Positions 22,698-29,326 of a stretch of 32,109 nt of DNA are shown here, one piece after another. This DNA comes from Minisyncoccota bacterium (GTDB taxonomy: Bacteria; Patescibacteriota; Minisyncoccia; UBA6257; 2-01-FULL-56-20): positions 1 through 32,109 of the forward strand of contig JANWIW010000023.1 of NCBI GenBank assembly GCA_025449695.1, read 5' to 3'. Positions within the stretch are counted from its first letter, which is position 1, and every line of letters starts with the position of its first letter. A program made the position numbers and the translations under genes. Below the pieces are notes generated by a model, which was not told the DNA's origin, made no database searches, and saw nothing but the letters and a program-made list of their open reading frames with translations.

Positions 22698-24509
22698 TCA
22701 AGGACTCACCTTGCCTCCGCCGCTCGCCTTCGGATCGTCGGGCAGGTATGAGTTCTTCGCCTCGCCCGCTGTCGTGACCTCGAGCCCGGTGAAGCTATCC
22801 TTCGCCCGCAGGGTGGTCGCCCCTACGAGCGGCACGGAGCCGCCGATCTGGTTCACTGCCGGGATGACCTCAATCTGGAAGACCGCCTCGACCGGGTTCC
22901 CTACGATTCCCTGGGTCGCCGCGACGCGCGGGATGTCCCAGCTCACTATCCCGCTTTGTGGGTCATAGACGGGTACGGATGGCATGCTGCTCTGGACCTT
23001 GCCGGTGAAAGCCGTTCCCGGGGGGAGCTTGGCCTCCACATGGACCGGCTCCATGTCGGTAGGACCGTTCTTCAGCCGCCAGTGGATGGTGAACTGCGCG
23101 GGCTTGTCCACCCGGAGGGGGAAGGTCCCGCCGTTCTTGATATTGGCAGCCGGCTCGTAGTAGTACGCGAGCGCAGTGACACCGATGCCTCCCGCGAGCT
23201 TCGTCTCCAGGTTAGCAAAAGAGATCGTCTTTAAGGCGGTGACCTCCGGCGGCACGGTCGGCGATTCGGCGACGGCTTCCACCTTAAAAGAGAAGTTCTT
23301 GTCGGACAAGCGGCGGAGAACGACTTTCTCGAGGACTGGCACAGTGAAGGTAAGCATTCCTCGCGTGCTTGGGGCCACGCTCTGCAGGGCGGGCGCGTTG
23401 GCTGCGGTCCAGGTCAGGGTATTCGTGCGCGAATCGAGACTGCCATCGGTCCGGAGGCGAGCGAGGTCATAGAGGCCTCCCGTGAGGCGTGCGGTCACCT
23501 TCACCGCAGAGAGGACGACCTGGGAGTTGTTGGAATATTCGAGGGTATAGCTCAGCGTATCTCCCGGGTGGGCGATGAAATCGCGGGCCCCGTTCACCGT
23601 GACCGCGAGCGCGAGCGGGGCCTGTGCCACGGTGAGCTGCGGTGAGGCGCTCCAGAGGGTGTAGGTCTGCCCTTCGATATCTGAGGTCAGCTTCGCCGGC
23701 AGGGCGAACTGAGGCGCGGCGCCGGACACGTGCGCGGTCACGGTGATGGTGCCGAAGGCGTTCGGCGTGACCGCTCCCAGGTTCCATGCCCCTCCCCCGC
23801 TCTCGCTCACGAGCGGGGTGCTGGTCGTGTTCACGATAGTGAGTTGGGACGGATAGTCGAGGGCAAGCCGGACGTTCTTGAGCGCCTGACCCGTGGTGTT
23901 CCGGTACTGCACAACGATGTCGAAATCCTGCCCGCTCGCCACGCTTTGCGGCACGCCCAGAGTCGCGTCCAGTGCGGGCGGCCCCACGGCGATGCTTGCC
24001 TCCTCTTCCAGGGCAAACACATGGCCGGCTGCGCTCTTCAGCGCGTATCTGAGGCGCACGTCGAACCGCTTGTAGGTCTGCGCCCCGCTCAAGGCAAGAA
24101 GGGAAAGGGTGCGCTTGCCGGAGGTGCCCGGGAGAAGCTCGCCTATTTCCTCTTCGTCGAATCGCTTGTCGGGCGAGGCACCCACGAGCACCAGGCCTTC
24201 CGGCAGGCCGACCGTAAGCACCGTGCCTTGCACGGGCTGATCGGAGGCGTTCTCGTAGGAGACGGCCATCTCGAACGGCACGCCCGGAACCACCTTGTCC
24301 GGCAGGGAAGTACTCAGGGTAATGAGAGGCGCCGGGTGGCGCAGGATGACATAGTAGTATGCGAAAGCCCCGCCGGCGATGAGGACGAGCACGACGATGC
24401 CCATGGCTACGTATGGCCAGCGGGACCTCGGTGCGGCATGGATCGGTTCCGGTTCGGGTTCGCCTTGCGGCAAGGACGAAGGACGCGGGGACATGTAAGG
24501 AAGAGGCAT
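22698..24509 (-). CDS. Large surface protein with DUF11-like repeats
   Basis: 603 residues. A proline-rich cytoplasmic start (MPLPYMSPRPSSLPQGEPEPEP) precedes one membrane helix (WPYVAMGIVVLVLIAGGAFAYYYVI). A long extracellular part follows, made of repeated beta-sandwich units of about 110-130 residues. The recurring pattern is a start such as VASGQDFDIVVQYRNTTGQ, HPGDTLSYTLEYSNNSQ or PAQFTIHWRLKNGP, and a strand such as VRLALDYPSQL or VKVTARLTGGL. This is the DUF11/CARDB-like layout of surface adhesins. At least four units can be seen. It ends KASGGGKVSP without a sorting signal. No Shine-Dalgarno is visible at the first ATG; an ATG five codons on is also possible. Role in contact with a host cell would fit a CPR lifestyle but is inference. 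Confidence 0.72.
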   Translation of the reverse strand: MPLPYMSPRPSSLPQGEPEPEPIHAAPRSRWPYVAMGIVVLVLIAGGAFAYYYVILRHPAPLITLSTSLPDKVVPGVPFEMAVSYENASDQPVQGTVLTVGLPEGLVLVGASPDKRFDEEEIGELLPGTSGKRTLSLLALSGAQTYKRFDVRLRYALKSAAGHVFALEEEASIAVGPPALDATLGVPQSVASGQDFDIVVQYRNTTGQALKNVRLALDYPSQLTIVNTTSTPLVSESGGGAWNLGAVTPNAFGTITVTAHVSGAAPQFALPAKLTSDIEGQTYTLWSASPQLTVAQAPLALAVTVNGARDFIAHPGDTLSYTLEYSNNSQVVLSAVKVTARLTGGLYDLARLRTDGSLDSRTNTLTWTAANAPALQSVAPSTRGMLTFTVPVLEKVVLRRLSDKNFSFKVEAVAESPTVPPEVTALKTISFANLETKLAGGIGVTALAYYYEPAANIKNGGTFPLRVDKPAQFTIHWRLKNGPTDMEPVHVEAKLPPGTAFTGKVQSSMPSVPVYDPQSGIVSWDIPRVAATQGIVGNPVEAVFQIEVIPAVNQIGGSVPLVGATTLRAKDSFTGLEVTTAGEAKNSYLPDDPKASGGGKVSP

Positions 24510-24543
24510 AGAAAAGAGGTGAGAACTGCCAAGATAAGGGCTC

Positions 24544-25032
24544 TTACCAATATAGTACCTGTCCGGGAGGGAGTTTTGAAGCGCAGGCGGCGCAGAACAT
24601 CTCTTGCCGGGGCGCGTGGAATGCCACGGCGGTCTTGCCGCACGTCGCGCATTGCGCGCCGTTCGGGTCCCAGCCGAGGATACGGAGCGCCTCCCGCCAG
24701 GAAAATTTGTCCGTCTTGAGCAGATTCCACAGCTCCGGCTCCGGTTCGCCTTCCGGCAAAAGCTCCTTCAAAGCATGGAGGTCCGGCGGCGCGGCGCGGA
24801 GCCGCCGCGACGTCAGGCTATCCACAATCTGGAGGCCGCTTTTCTCGACGAAGCGCATGTTCACGAAGGCCCCCGGTTCGAGATGAGCGGCAAGCTTGGA
24901 AGTAATCTTGCGAGTCGAGACGGATTTACCGGAGAGCTTGCCTAACCGCTCGGTGAAGAAAGTCACGCGATTATCGAACTCCCGGAAAGGCTCCCGGTCC
25001 AGAATTACGGCCTGGACGACGTACTCGTGCAT
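24544..25032 (-). CDS. recO: Recombination mediator RecO, short form
   Basis: 162 residues, much shorter than the usual 230-250. The N-terminal OB fold is clear: YVVQAVILDREPFREFDNRV, FFTERLGKLSGKSV and LEPGAFVNMRFVEKSGLQIVDS (51-72). The zinc-binding pair CATC (128-131) and CAAC (147-150) follows in a shortened helical domain. It loads RecA at single-stranded DNA covered by SSB. The ATG is 1 nt beyond the stop of the deoxyribosyltransferase-like gene, so translation is probably coupled. Confidence 0.8.
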   Translation of the reverse strand: MHEYVVQAVILDREPFREFDNRVTFFTERLGKLSGKSVSTRKITSKLAAHLEPGAFVNMRFVEKSGLQIVDSLTSRRLRAAPPDLHALKELLPEGEPEPELWNLLKTDKFSWREALRILGWDPNGAQCATCGKTAVAFHAPRQEMFCAACASKLPPGQVLYW

Positions 25033-25033
25033 G

Positions 25034-25423
25034 TCAGCCGATATCCCGCAGGACCTCTTCGAGCGTAGACCGCCGCTCCACCGCGGGATGAAAGAAAAAT
25101 GCCGATTCGTGCAAGTCGCCGATCACGTAAATGTCCGGCTTGCCGGTCATGATCTTCAAAATAATAGCCCCACCGAGCTCGGAGAATGAGCCTCGCCCTC
25201 CCGCCGATCCGTCCGCGAGAAATAGGAGCGCGTCTGCGTCCTTCACGCCCGCCATGGCTTTCTCCGTCTGGCGCGAGGCCTCTGCAGCGTGCTCTGCGTA
25301 CGGCCGCACATCCTCGTACATGGTCCAGTCGAGCGCGATCTCGTGGCCAGCAACCTGCAGCTCTTGATAAACCCTGCGGACGTCATCCTTCCTACTGAAA
25401 GCCGCAGCAACATAGATCTTCAT
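25034..25423 (-). CDS. Nucleoside 2-deoxyribosyltransferase-like protein
   Basis: 129 residues. A Rossmann-like start (KIYVAAAFSRKDDVRRVYQEL) is followed by HEIALDWTMYED, DADALLFLADGS and GRGSFSELGGAIILKIMTGKP, with the Glu expected as nucleophile in the SELG segment. This fits the family that exchanges bases between deoxyribosides and related proteins acting on nucleotides. The active-site Tyr/Asp pattern is incomplete to my eye, so a non-enzymatic or altered role is possible. First gene of a two-gene unit with recO. The plus-strand gene at 25579 is divergent from it. Confidence 0.65.
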   Translation of the reverse strand: MKIYVAAAFSRKDDVRRVYQELQVAGHEIALDWTMYEDVRPYAEHAAEASRQTEKAMAGVKDADALLFLADGSAGGRGSFSELGGAIILKIMTGKPDIYVIGDLHESAFFFHPAVERRSTLEEVLRDIG

Positions 25424-25456
25424 AGCGCTAATTGTACCGCAATTCTTGCCTTCATA

Positions 25457-25485
25457 TTGACATAAATCATATAAAAGGTTATTAT
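25457..25485 (+). promoter_or_regulatory. Near-consensus promoter of the orphan gene at 25579
   Basis: TTGACA (25457-25462), 17 nt, TATTAT (25480-25485). Start expected near 25491, which gives an 88-nt leader carrying the hairpin at 25511-25553. Confidence 0.8.
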
Positions 25486-25510
25486 AAATACGAATCTTTG
25501 ATAATCCTAG

Positions 25511-25553
25511 CGCGGTTCTCTCAGGGGGCTCGACTCCCCTTGGGAGAACCGCG
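25511..25553 (+). promoter_or_regulatory. Leader hairpin followed by TTTT (attenuator-like)
   Basis: CGCGGTTCTC pairs with GAGAACCGCG, with an inner AGGGG/CCCCT stem, and TTTT follows at 25554-25557. It has terminator form yet lies between promoter and ribosome binding site. It could end part of the transcripts early, or only stabilise the leader. Confidence 0.55.
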
Positions 25554-25578
25554 TTTTGAGCGGCAAAAAGGAGAGTTT

Positions 25579-26208
25579 ATGAGCGAAGCGACAGAGATGC
25601 AGTCCAAATGGGGTAATCCGCGCGCGAACCAGATCTCGGCCAGCGTCTCGGGATACCTCAAAACGACGGTGCCCGTGCCGGAGGTCAAGATCTTCGGCTG
25701 GGTCCTGCGCAAGGCGAGCACCCAGGAAGTAGGCGAATACTGCTCGTTCGACACCGAGAAGGGCCAGGCGGTGCCGGACGATATGCGGGGAGAACGCAAG
25801 TTCCTCTACCGCTGCGAACTGATCCGGACGCTGACCCTGCTCGGCGCGGAGCAGAGCTACATGCAGGTCTTCCTCGACGGTTACTCCAACCTGCGCGTGC
25901 CGTCGAGCATCGTGACCCTCAACATCGGCGTGGCAGGCTCGGACAAGCTCGATGCGCCCCTCGCCGACGTCCTGTTCAAGGGCTCCGGCAAACGCTACGG
26001 CTCGCTGACGCAGTACGAGATCCTTCGCGTCACACTGTGGTTCAAGGACCGCGCCCAGTTCAACCAGTACGTCGCTGCTGTGGTCGTGCCCGCGCCGGCG
26101 CCGAAGCCGGCCGTTCACCACCATCACACGACTGTCGACAGGAGCGATGACAACATCCTTCCGGCACTCGTGATCGGCGGACTCATCGGTCTCGCGCTCA
26201 GCGACTAA
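25579..26208 (+). CDS. Orphan protein of unknown function, strongly expressed
   Basis: 209 residues beginning MSEATEMQSKWGNPRANQISA. A mixed alpha/beta body includes VPEVKIFGWVLRKAS, GEYCSFDTEKG, LIRTLTLLGAEQSYMQVFLD and GSLTQYEILRVTLWFKDRAQF. A Pro/Ala linker, a His stretch (HHHHTT) and a hydrophobic C-terminal helix (ILPALVIGGLIGLALSD) follow. No signal peptide, so it may be tail-anchored. AAGGAG lies 8 nt before the ATG, a consensus-like promoter precedes it, and a strong terminator follows. I do not know the family. The sequence upstream of the ATG in the same frame is leader RNA, not protein. Confidence 0.7.
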   Translation: MSEATEMQSKWGNPRANQISASVSGYLKTTVPVPEVKIFGWVLRKASTQEVGEYCSFDTEKGQAVPDDMRGERKFLYRCELIRTLTLLGAEQSYMQVFLDGYSNLRVPSSIVTLNIGVAGSDKLDAPLADVLFKGSGKRYGSLTQYEILRVTLWFKDRAQFNQYVAAVVVPAPAPKPAVHHHHTTVDRSDDNILPALVIGGLIGLALSD

Positions 26209-26220
26209 TCCGCATCCATT

Positions 26221-26257
26221 CAACCCGTTCCCGACGACCCGTCGCGGGAACGGGTTG
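26221..26257 (+). terminator. Strong intrinsic terminator, copy 1
   Basis: CAACCCGTTCCCG pairs with CGGGAACGGGTTG (13 bp) with an inner CGAC/GTCG stem, then CATTTTTTTTAA. The 37-nt hairpin is identical to that at 27354-27390. Confidence 0.92.
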
Positions 26258-26306
26258 TCATTTTTTTTAATCATCACGGCGTAGAAGATTGGACTTTAAA
26301 TAAAAA

Positions 26307-26347
26307 CCCCTTCTCAGATCGGGACACGTTCCCGATCTGAGAAGGGG
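26307..26347 (-). terminator. Strong intrinsic terminator of the gene at 26388
   Basis: Perfect 18-bp stem (CCCCTTCTCAGATCGGGA and its complement), 5-nt loop, then TTTTTATTT on the minus strand. Confidence 0.92.
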
Positions 26348-26387
26348 CGGTGATGCTGCGGTTTCGGCGCGAGCATCACCCCTTGGA

Positions 26388-26807
26388 TCATTCGGGCTCG
26401 ACGTCCTTCACGAGGAAGTACGGCAGCCCGCCGGAGAACTGGGATGCGGTCGCTCCCAGATCTCCCGGGAGCCCGCACTTCTCCGCCTTGCCGATCCCGA
26501 GACCCAATAGGAAGAGGGTCTCGATCATCAGATCGGTGCCGGTCCAGTTGCGGCCGTGCCTGTCGAATGCGGCGGCCTGGAAGGCGCCGGGGCCTTTGCC
26601 GCTCGATGCCATGAACTGAGCGGGCAGCTCCATGAGAAGAGCGGTGATCTCTTCCCGATGCTCTTCGAGACGTCCGGGATGAAGGTCCGCTGCATGCACG
26701 ACCTGGACCCGGATGGGATCGCCGGAATCCCTTTTGGGATCAAAGAAGCATGCCATCATGAGCTCCTTCAGCCTTTCGGGATCCAGCCTGACTCTGACGG
26801 TCGTCAT
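26388..26807 (-). CDS. Orphan protein of unknown function
   Basis: 139 residues beginning MTTVRVRLDPERLKELMMACFF. An N-terminal helix-rich part (LDPERLKELMM, LEEHREEITALLMELPAQFM) precedes AFQAAAFDRHGRNWTGTDLMIE and a hydrophobic LFLLGLGIGKAEKCGLPG. It ends YFLVKDVEPE. No membrane helix is convincing. AGGAGG lies 7 nt before the ATG and a strong terminator follows. It is divergent from the gene at 27064 and shares with it a 250-bp region that holds the 17-bp palindrome at 26846-26862. Family not recognised. Confidence 0.7.
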   Translation of the reverse strand: MTTVRVRLDPERLKELMMACFFDPKRDSGDPIRVQVVHAADLHPGRLEEHREEITALLMELPAQFMASSGKGPGAFQAAAFDRHGRNWTGTDLMIETLFLLGLGIGKAEKCGLPGDLGATASQFSGGLPYFLVKDVEPE

Positions 26808-26845
26808 TGCGTGTCCTCCTTTCGACGACTTGACCGGAAAAACTT

Positions 26846-26862
26846 AAGCATGGAACATGCTT
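26846..26862. promoter_or_regulatory. Operator-like palindrome in a divergent promoter region
   Basis: AAGCATG, three bases, CATGCTT. On the minus strand it lies just downstream of a TTGACG that could be the -35 of the gene at 26388. On the plus strand TTTT follows, so it could also be a small terminator. Confidence 0.35.
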
Positions 26863-26893
26863 TTTCGTCAAATATGGACAGCTAAGAATAAGA

Positions 26894-26922
26894 TTGACTC
26901 TTTTCAATTTATGTGGTAATAT
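26894..26922 (+). promoter_or_regulatory. Near-consensus promoter of the orphan gene at 27064
   Basis: TTGACT (26894-26899), 17 nt, TAATAT (26917-26922). Start near 26929, so the leader is about 135 nt. In it CCGGGCAA (26965-26972) pairs with TTGCCCGG (26994-27001). Confidence 0.75.
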
Positions 26923-27063
26923 GTTATCGGTCCGGCGTCTACTGTGGGCGCCGCAACAATCACCCCGGGCAAGAATAAGCAGAGCCAGCTTGTTTGCCCG
27001 GCCATCCGACCACGAGCGCATAGAACGAAGAGTTCGTGTAGCTTGGGCGGAAGGAGAAAGGTA

Positions 27064-27330
27064 ATGATCGTGAAAAGCACGGATCTCATGTCCAAGGGCA
27101 GCGTCACAGAGGGACCCTTCACCTTCGCACAAATCAAGGTGAGGCCGGGAGTGTACATGACGACCGAGCGATGGGACGCAGCGATTGTCGTAGTCCTGAA
27201 CGACAGCCGGATGCTCTACGTAAACTCCGGCTGGGTCCAGAACTACGACGACGTAGACCTCAACCAGGATGCCGCGACGGACCAGTTCTGGCTGAGCGAT
27301 CTCGCTCTGCCCGACAACGTCATTCCGTGA
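27064..27330 (+). CDS. Orphan small protein of unknown function
   Basis: 88 residues beginning MIVKSTDLMSKGSVTEGPF. Beta-rich: FTFAQIKVRPGVYMTTE, AAIVVVLNDSRMLYVNSGWVQ, then an acidic end (NYDDVDLNQDAATDQFW). No membrane helix or signal peptide. AAGGAG lies 7 nt before the ATG. It has its own promoter and a terminator whose hairpin is identical to that of the gene at 25579, so the two may share an origin in their control regions although the proteins are not alike. I recognise no family. The longer in-frame region upstream is leader RNA. Confidence 0.65.
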   Translation: MIVKSTDLMSKGSVTEGPFTFAQIKVRPGVYMTTERWDAAIVVVLNDSRMLYVNSGWVQNYDDVDLNQDAATDQFWLSDLALPDNVIP

Positions 27331-27353
27331 CCGGCCCCTGTCCGCCATCATCT

Positions 27354-27390
27354 CAACCCGTTCCCGACGACCCGTCGCGGGAACGGGTTG
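27354..27390 (+). terminator. Strong intrinsic terminator, copy 2
   Basis: Same 37-nt hairpin as 26221-26257, followed by TCACTTTTATAAT. It also lies 50 nt from the stop of the convergent CAP-domain gene. Confidence 0.88.
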
Positions 27391-27439
27391 TCACTTTTAT
27401 AATGTATCGCCGAAAACATTGACACTTCTATCGCAATCA

Positions 27440-28141
27440 CTAACGAAGGACGAGGGTTGCGAAAGAACCCGCCGTGCCCAGACCAAGGGCGGAATACGGA
27501 CCGAGCATGTTGGCGTTATGGCCGGCGCTATGCTTCCAGATAGTAAAAAGATGCTCGGCAGAAGTGAAGCCCTGCGCGATGTTCTCCGCGAAGCAGGTCG
27601 TGCCCGCCGCCGCGCACCGCTCAGTGAAGGACGAGTTATTCGCGCCGGTGTGGCTTAACGTGTTCACGCCCCGCATCCACGCGGAGTGGCCCGAGGCTGC
27701 TTGGTTAAGTTTCTGGTCGTAGTTCAACGAGCCTCGCCCATTGGCGCTGCGATGCTGATTCAAGAGACATAAGAACCGGGCGGAGAAGGAACTTGCGGCG
27801 GGGCAATCCTGCGGTGGAGATTGCGGGGACGACGCAGGCACAGAAGCGGATCCGGATGATCCGGAAGATGTTCCTGAACCTGTTTTTGGCGGCATGACGG
27901 GACCGGACGATGACGTCTTGGGAGGCGGCGCGCTGTTTTTCGGGACGGTCGTTGTCGGTGCGGCGGCAGGATTATCTTCTACCTCAAGCGTGCTGCTTGG
28001 CGCAGAAGAGGTCGAAGAAGGAGGGGCGGCAGGCATCTGCGCCGTATCGTTGTATCCGCGGCCAAACGAATAAAGCGCGCCGGCCGCTAATGCGAATAAT
28101 AGTACGCCCAGGACGAACAATCGCTTCATGCCTTTCAGCAT
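27440..28141 (-). CDS. Secreted or anchored CAP/SCP-domain protein
   Basis: 233 residues (an ATG four codons on, at 28129, is also possible). Signal anchor or peptide: KRLFVLGVLLFALAAGALYSF. A low-complexity Ser/Pro/Thr linker covers about residues 36-110. The CAP domain follows: LCLLNQHRSANGRGSLNYD, LNQAASGHSAWM, LSHTGANNSSF and ENIAQGFTSAEHLFTIWKHSAGHNANM. The family pattern of His, Glu and His (LSHTG, AENIAQG, SAGHNANM) is kept. Bacterial CAP proteins act outside the cell, often with unknown substrate. Four Cys (around 112, 127, 182, 188) could form disulphides. Confidence 0.88.
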   Translation of the reverse strand: MLKGMKRLFVLGVLLFALAAGALYSFGRGYNDTAQMPAAPPSSTSSAPSSTLEVEDNPAAAPTTTVPKNSAPPPKTSSSGPVMPPKTGSGTSSGSSGSASVPASSPQSPPQDCPAASSFSARFLCLLNQHRSANGRGSLNYDQKLNQAASGHSAWMRGVNTLSHTGANNSSFTERCAAAGTTCFAENIAQGFTSAEHLFTIWKHSAGHNANMLGPYSALGLGTAGSFATLVLR

Positions 28142-28187
28142 GAGGTATGACTGCGGAATTCTTCATGACGGCCCTTGACATGATGCA

Positions 28188-28216
28188 TTGACATTAATTA
28201 AAAATTGTATTATAAT
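28188..28216 (+). promoter_or_regulatory. Perfect consensus promoter TTGACA-17-TATAAT
   Basis: TTGACA (28188-28193), 17-nt A/T-rich spacer, TATAAT (28211-28216). Start near 28223. The best promoter in the window; it drives the four-helix membrane protein gene at 28320. Confidence 0.9.
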
Positions 28217-28244
28217 CTATGAACGTACTTTGAGAAAGCCTGTG

Positions 28245-28282
28245 GGCATTGCAGTGGGCGATGAAACGCCCAGCGCAATGCC
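28245..28282 (+). promoter_or_regulatory. Leader hairpin of the 28320 gene
   Basis: GGCATTGC pairs with GCAATGCC, and TGGGCG with CGCCCA around ATGAAA. It takes up much of the 97-nt leader. No T-run follows, so it is a stable leader structure rather than a terminator. Confidence 0.6.
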
Positions 28283-28319
28283 ACACCGGGGCATAAATTT
28301 GGAATGGAGGAGTTCTCAA

Positions 28320-28751
28320 ATGGCAAACTGGCTACGCTCCAATCTCTGGGTCATCGGCGGCATCTTCCTGCTGGCGTGCGGCGTTGCGGCGATGGTGTTC
28401 CCCTTCATAAACCAGTACTCCGACTACCAGGCTCTGGAAGTCAGGATCTGGATCGTGAAGATCGGCGTCATCTGCTTCACGCTCATTATCACCGGCGCAA
28501 TCCTGGAACCGCGAAAAGGAGAAAAGGTGACCAGGAAGAACTGGTATCGGTTCTTCACCGCTGTCGCGACCGTCGGCATCAGCGGCGGGATCCTCTCCCT
28601 GGCCGCGATCTTTCTCTACGGGAAGATCGAGTTCCGGGGTGGCGCGCTCGAAGCCACGCCGGAGACGATGCGCATGATGTACACCGCCATCATCCTGATG
28701 GTGGCCGGCATCGGCGGCGTCATCGCCAAAGGCAACATGGTGGAGAAGTAA
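28320..28751 (+). CDS. Four-helix membrane protein of unknown function
   Basis: 143 residues beginning MANWLRSNLWVIGGIFLLACG. Hydrophobic helices: about 8-28 (LWVIGGIFLLACGVAAMVFPF), 44-62 (IWIVKIGVICFTLIITGAIL), 79-100 (FTAVATVGISGGILSLAAIFLYG) and 118-137 (YTAIILMVAGIGGVIAKG). Short charged loops between them (EPRKGEKVTRKNW) fit cytoplasmic sides. GGAGG lies 9 nt before the ATG, behind a consensus promoter and a structured leader, so it should be abundant. A strong terminator follows. I recognise no family. Confidence 0.75.
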   Translation: MANWLRSNLWVIGGIFLLACGVAAMVFPFINQYSDYQALEVRIWIVKIGVICFTLIITGAILEPRKGEKVTRKNWYRFFTAVATVGISGGILSLAAIFLYGKIEFRGGALEATPETMRMMYTAIILMVAGIGGVIAKGNMVEK

Positions 28752-28783
28752 ACATGGAAGGCGGCTCGGCATGACCGACCGCC

Positions 28784-28827
28784 CCCAACCTGAGTTCGTA
28801 ACTAAAAAGTTATGTGTTCAGGTTGGG
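28784..28827 (+). terminator. Intrinsic terminator of the 28320 gene
   Basis: CCCAACCTGA and TCAGGTTGGG (10 bp) with an inner TAACT/AGTTA stem, then ATTTTTATTT. Confidence 0.88.
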
Positions 28828-28870
28828 ATTTTTATTTCACACCTTCAATGGTATTTGTAGAGAAACAATC

Positions 28871-28972
28871 CTCCGATGCTTTAGCGAAGGATGGATGCAC
28901 GACACAGCCCTCCTTCACTCTTTGAGCCTCGGCAGGGCACAACCCCACTTCGCCAAGGCTCCGCGGGGCACA
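28871..28972. repeat. Dispersed repeat fragments
   Basis: CTCCGATGCTTTAGCGAAGG (28871 on) and ACTTCGCCAAGGCTCCGCGG (28949 on). They read as SFAKASED and similar strings in one frame on the minus strand, which I know as the translated form of a repeat common in many bacteria. They lie between the 28320 terminator and the tRNA terminator. No gene is seen here. Confidence 0.45.
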
Positions 28973-28984
28973 AGAAGCTGTAAG

Positions 28985-29019
28985 GCAAAAAAGACAACCC
29001 GCAAGGTTGTCTTTTTTGC
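28985..29019 (-). terminator. Intrinsic terminator of tRNA-Tyr
   Basis: GCAAAAAAGACAACC and its complement (15 bp), loop CGCAA, ending in a run of six T on both strands. It lies 13 nt past the 3' end of the tRNA. Confidence 0.92.
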
Positions 29020-29032
29020 TAACACCTTCTAG

Positions 29033-29116
29033 TGCGCCGGGCAGGATTCGAACCTGCGTAGCCCGATGGGCGCTTGATTTACAGTCAAGTACGATTGACC
29101 ACTCCGTCACCGGCGC
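29033..29116 (-). tRNA. tRNA-Tyr (anticodon GTA)
   Basis: 84 nt, class II tRNA. Acceptor stem GCGCCGG / CCGGCGC with discriminator A. Anticodon loop CTGTAAA in the stem CTTGA/TCAAG. A long variable arm (GCGCCCATCGGGC region) and T loop GTTCGAATCC. CCA is not encoded, since CTA follows the discriminator; a CCA-adding enzyme must finish it. It stands alone with its own terminator. Confidence 0.95.
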
Positions 29117-29159
29117 GCGCCATATTTTTAACACGATTTCTGCCGAAACTCAATCGGTT

Positions 29160-29244
29160 GTTATCCTGAGTCCGTCAGCAGACGGACGAAGGACCTTCCG
29201 TGTTGTTGCCATGCAGAAGGTCCTTCGGGTTACCTCAGGATGAC
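29160..29244. repeat. Palindromic element with GTTATCCTGAG / CTCAGGATGAC ends
   Basis: Left end GTTATCCTGAG (one base different from the other copies), right end CTCAGGATGAC (29234-29244), inner AAGGACCTTC and GAAGGTCCTT. Third copy of this element in the window, upstream of tRNA-Tyr. Confidence 0.8.
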
Positions 29245-29280
29245 AGAGAGGGTGCGCTCAAGTTCAGTGCCAGATCCTGG

Positions 29281-29322
29281 GATTCCAGATTCCAGTTTCT
29301 AGATTCCAGATTCCAGATTCTA
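29281..29322. repeat. Six heptamers of the GATTCCA family
   Basis: GATTCCA, GATTCCA, GTTTCTA, GATTCCA, GATTCCA, GATTCTA in one register. The array ends 4 nt before the TGA of the gene at 29327. Only one arm is clear. Confidence 0.85.
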
Positions 29323-29326
29323 TCCC

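Noticed and set aside
22564-22701. N-terminal extension of glyS
   Set aside because: The residues SLPRKRESG and PRLRGDD are the familiar translation of a REP-type palindrome.
25432-25578. Longer N-terminus for the orphan protein at 25579
   Set aside because: This stretch holds the promoter and the leader hairpin; the ATG at 25579 has the Shine-Dalgarno.
28832-29134. 100-codon minus-strand frame across tRNA-Tyr
   Set aside because: It runs through the tRNA, its terminator and dispersed repeats (SFAKASED and the like).
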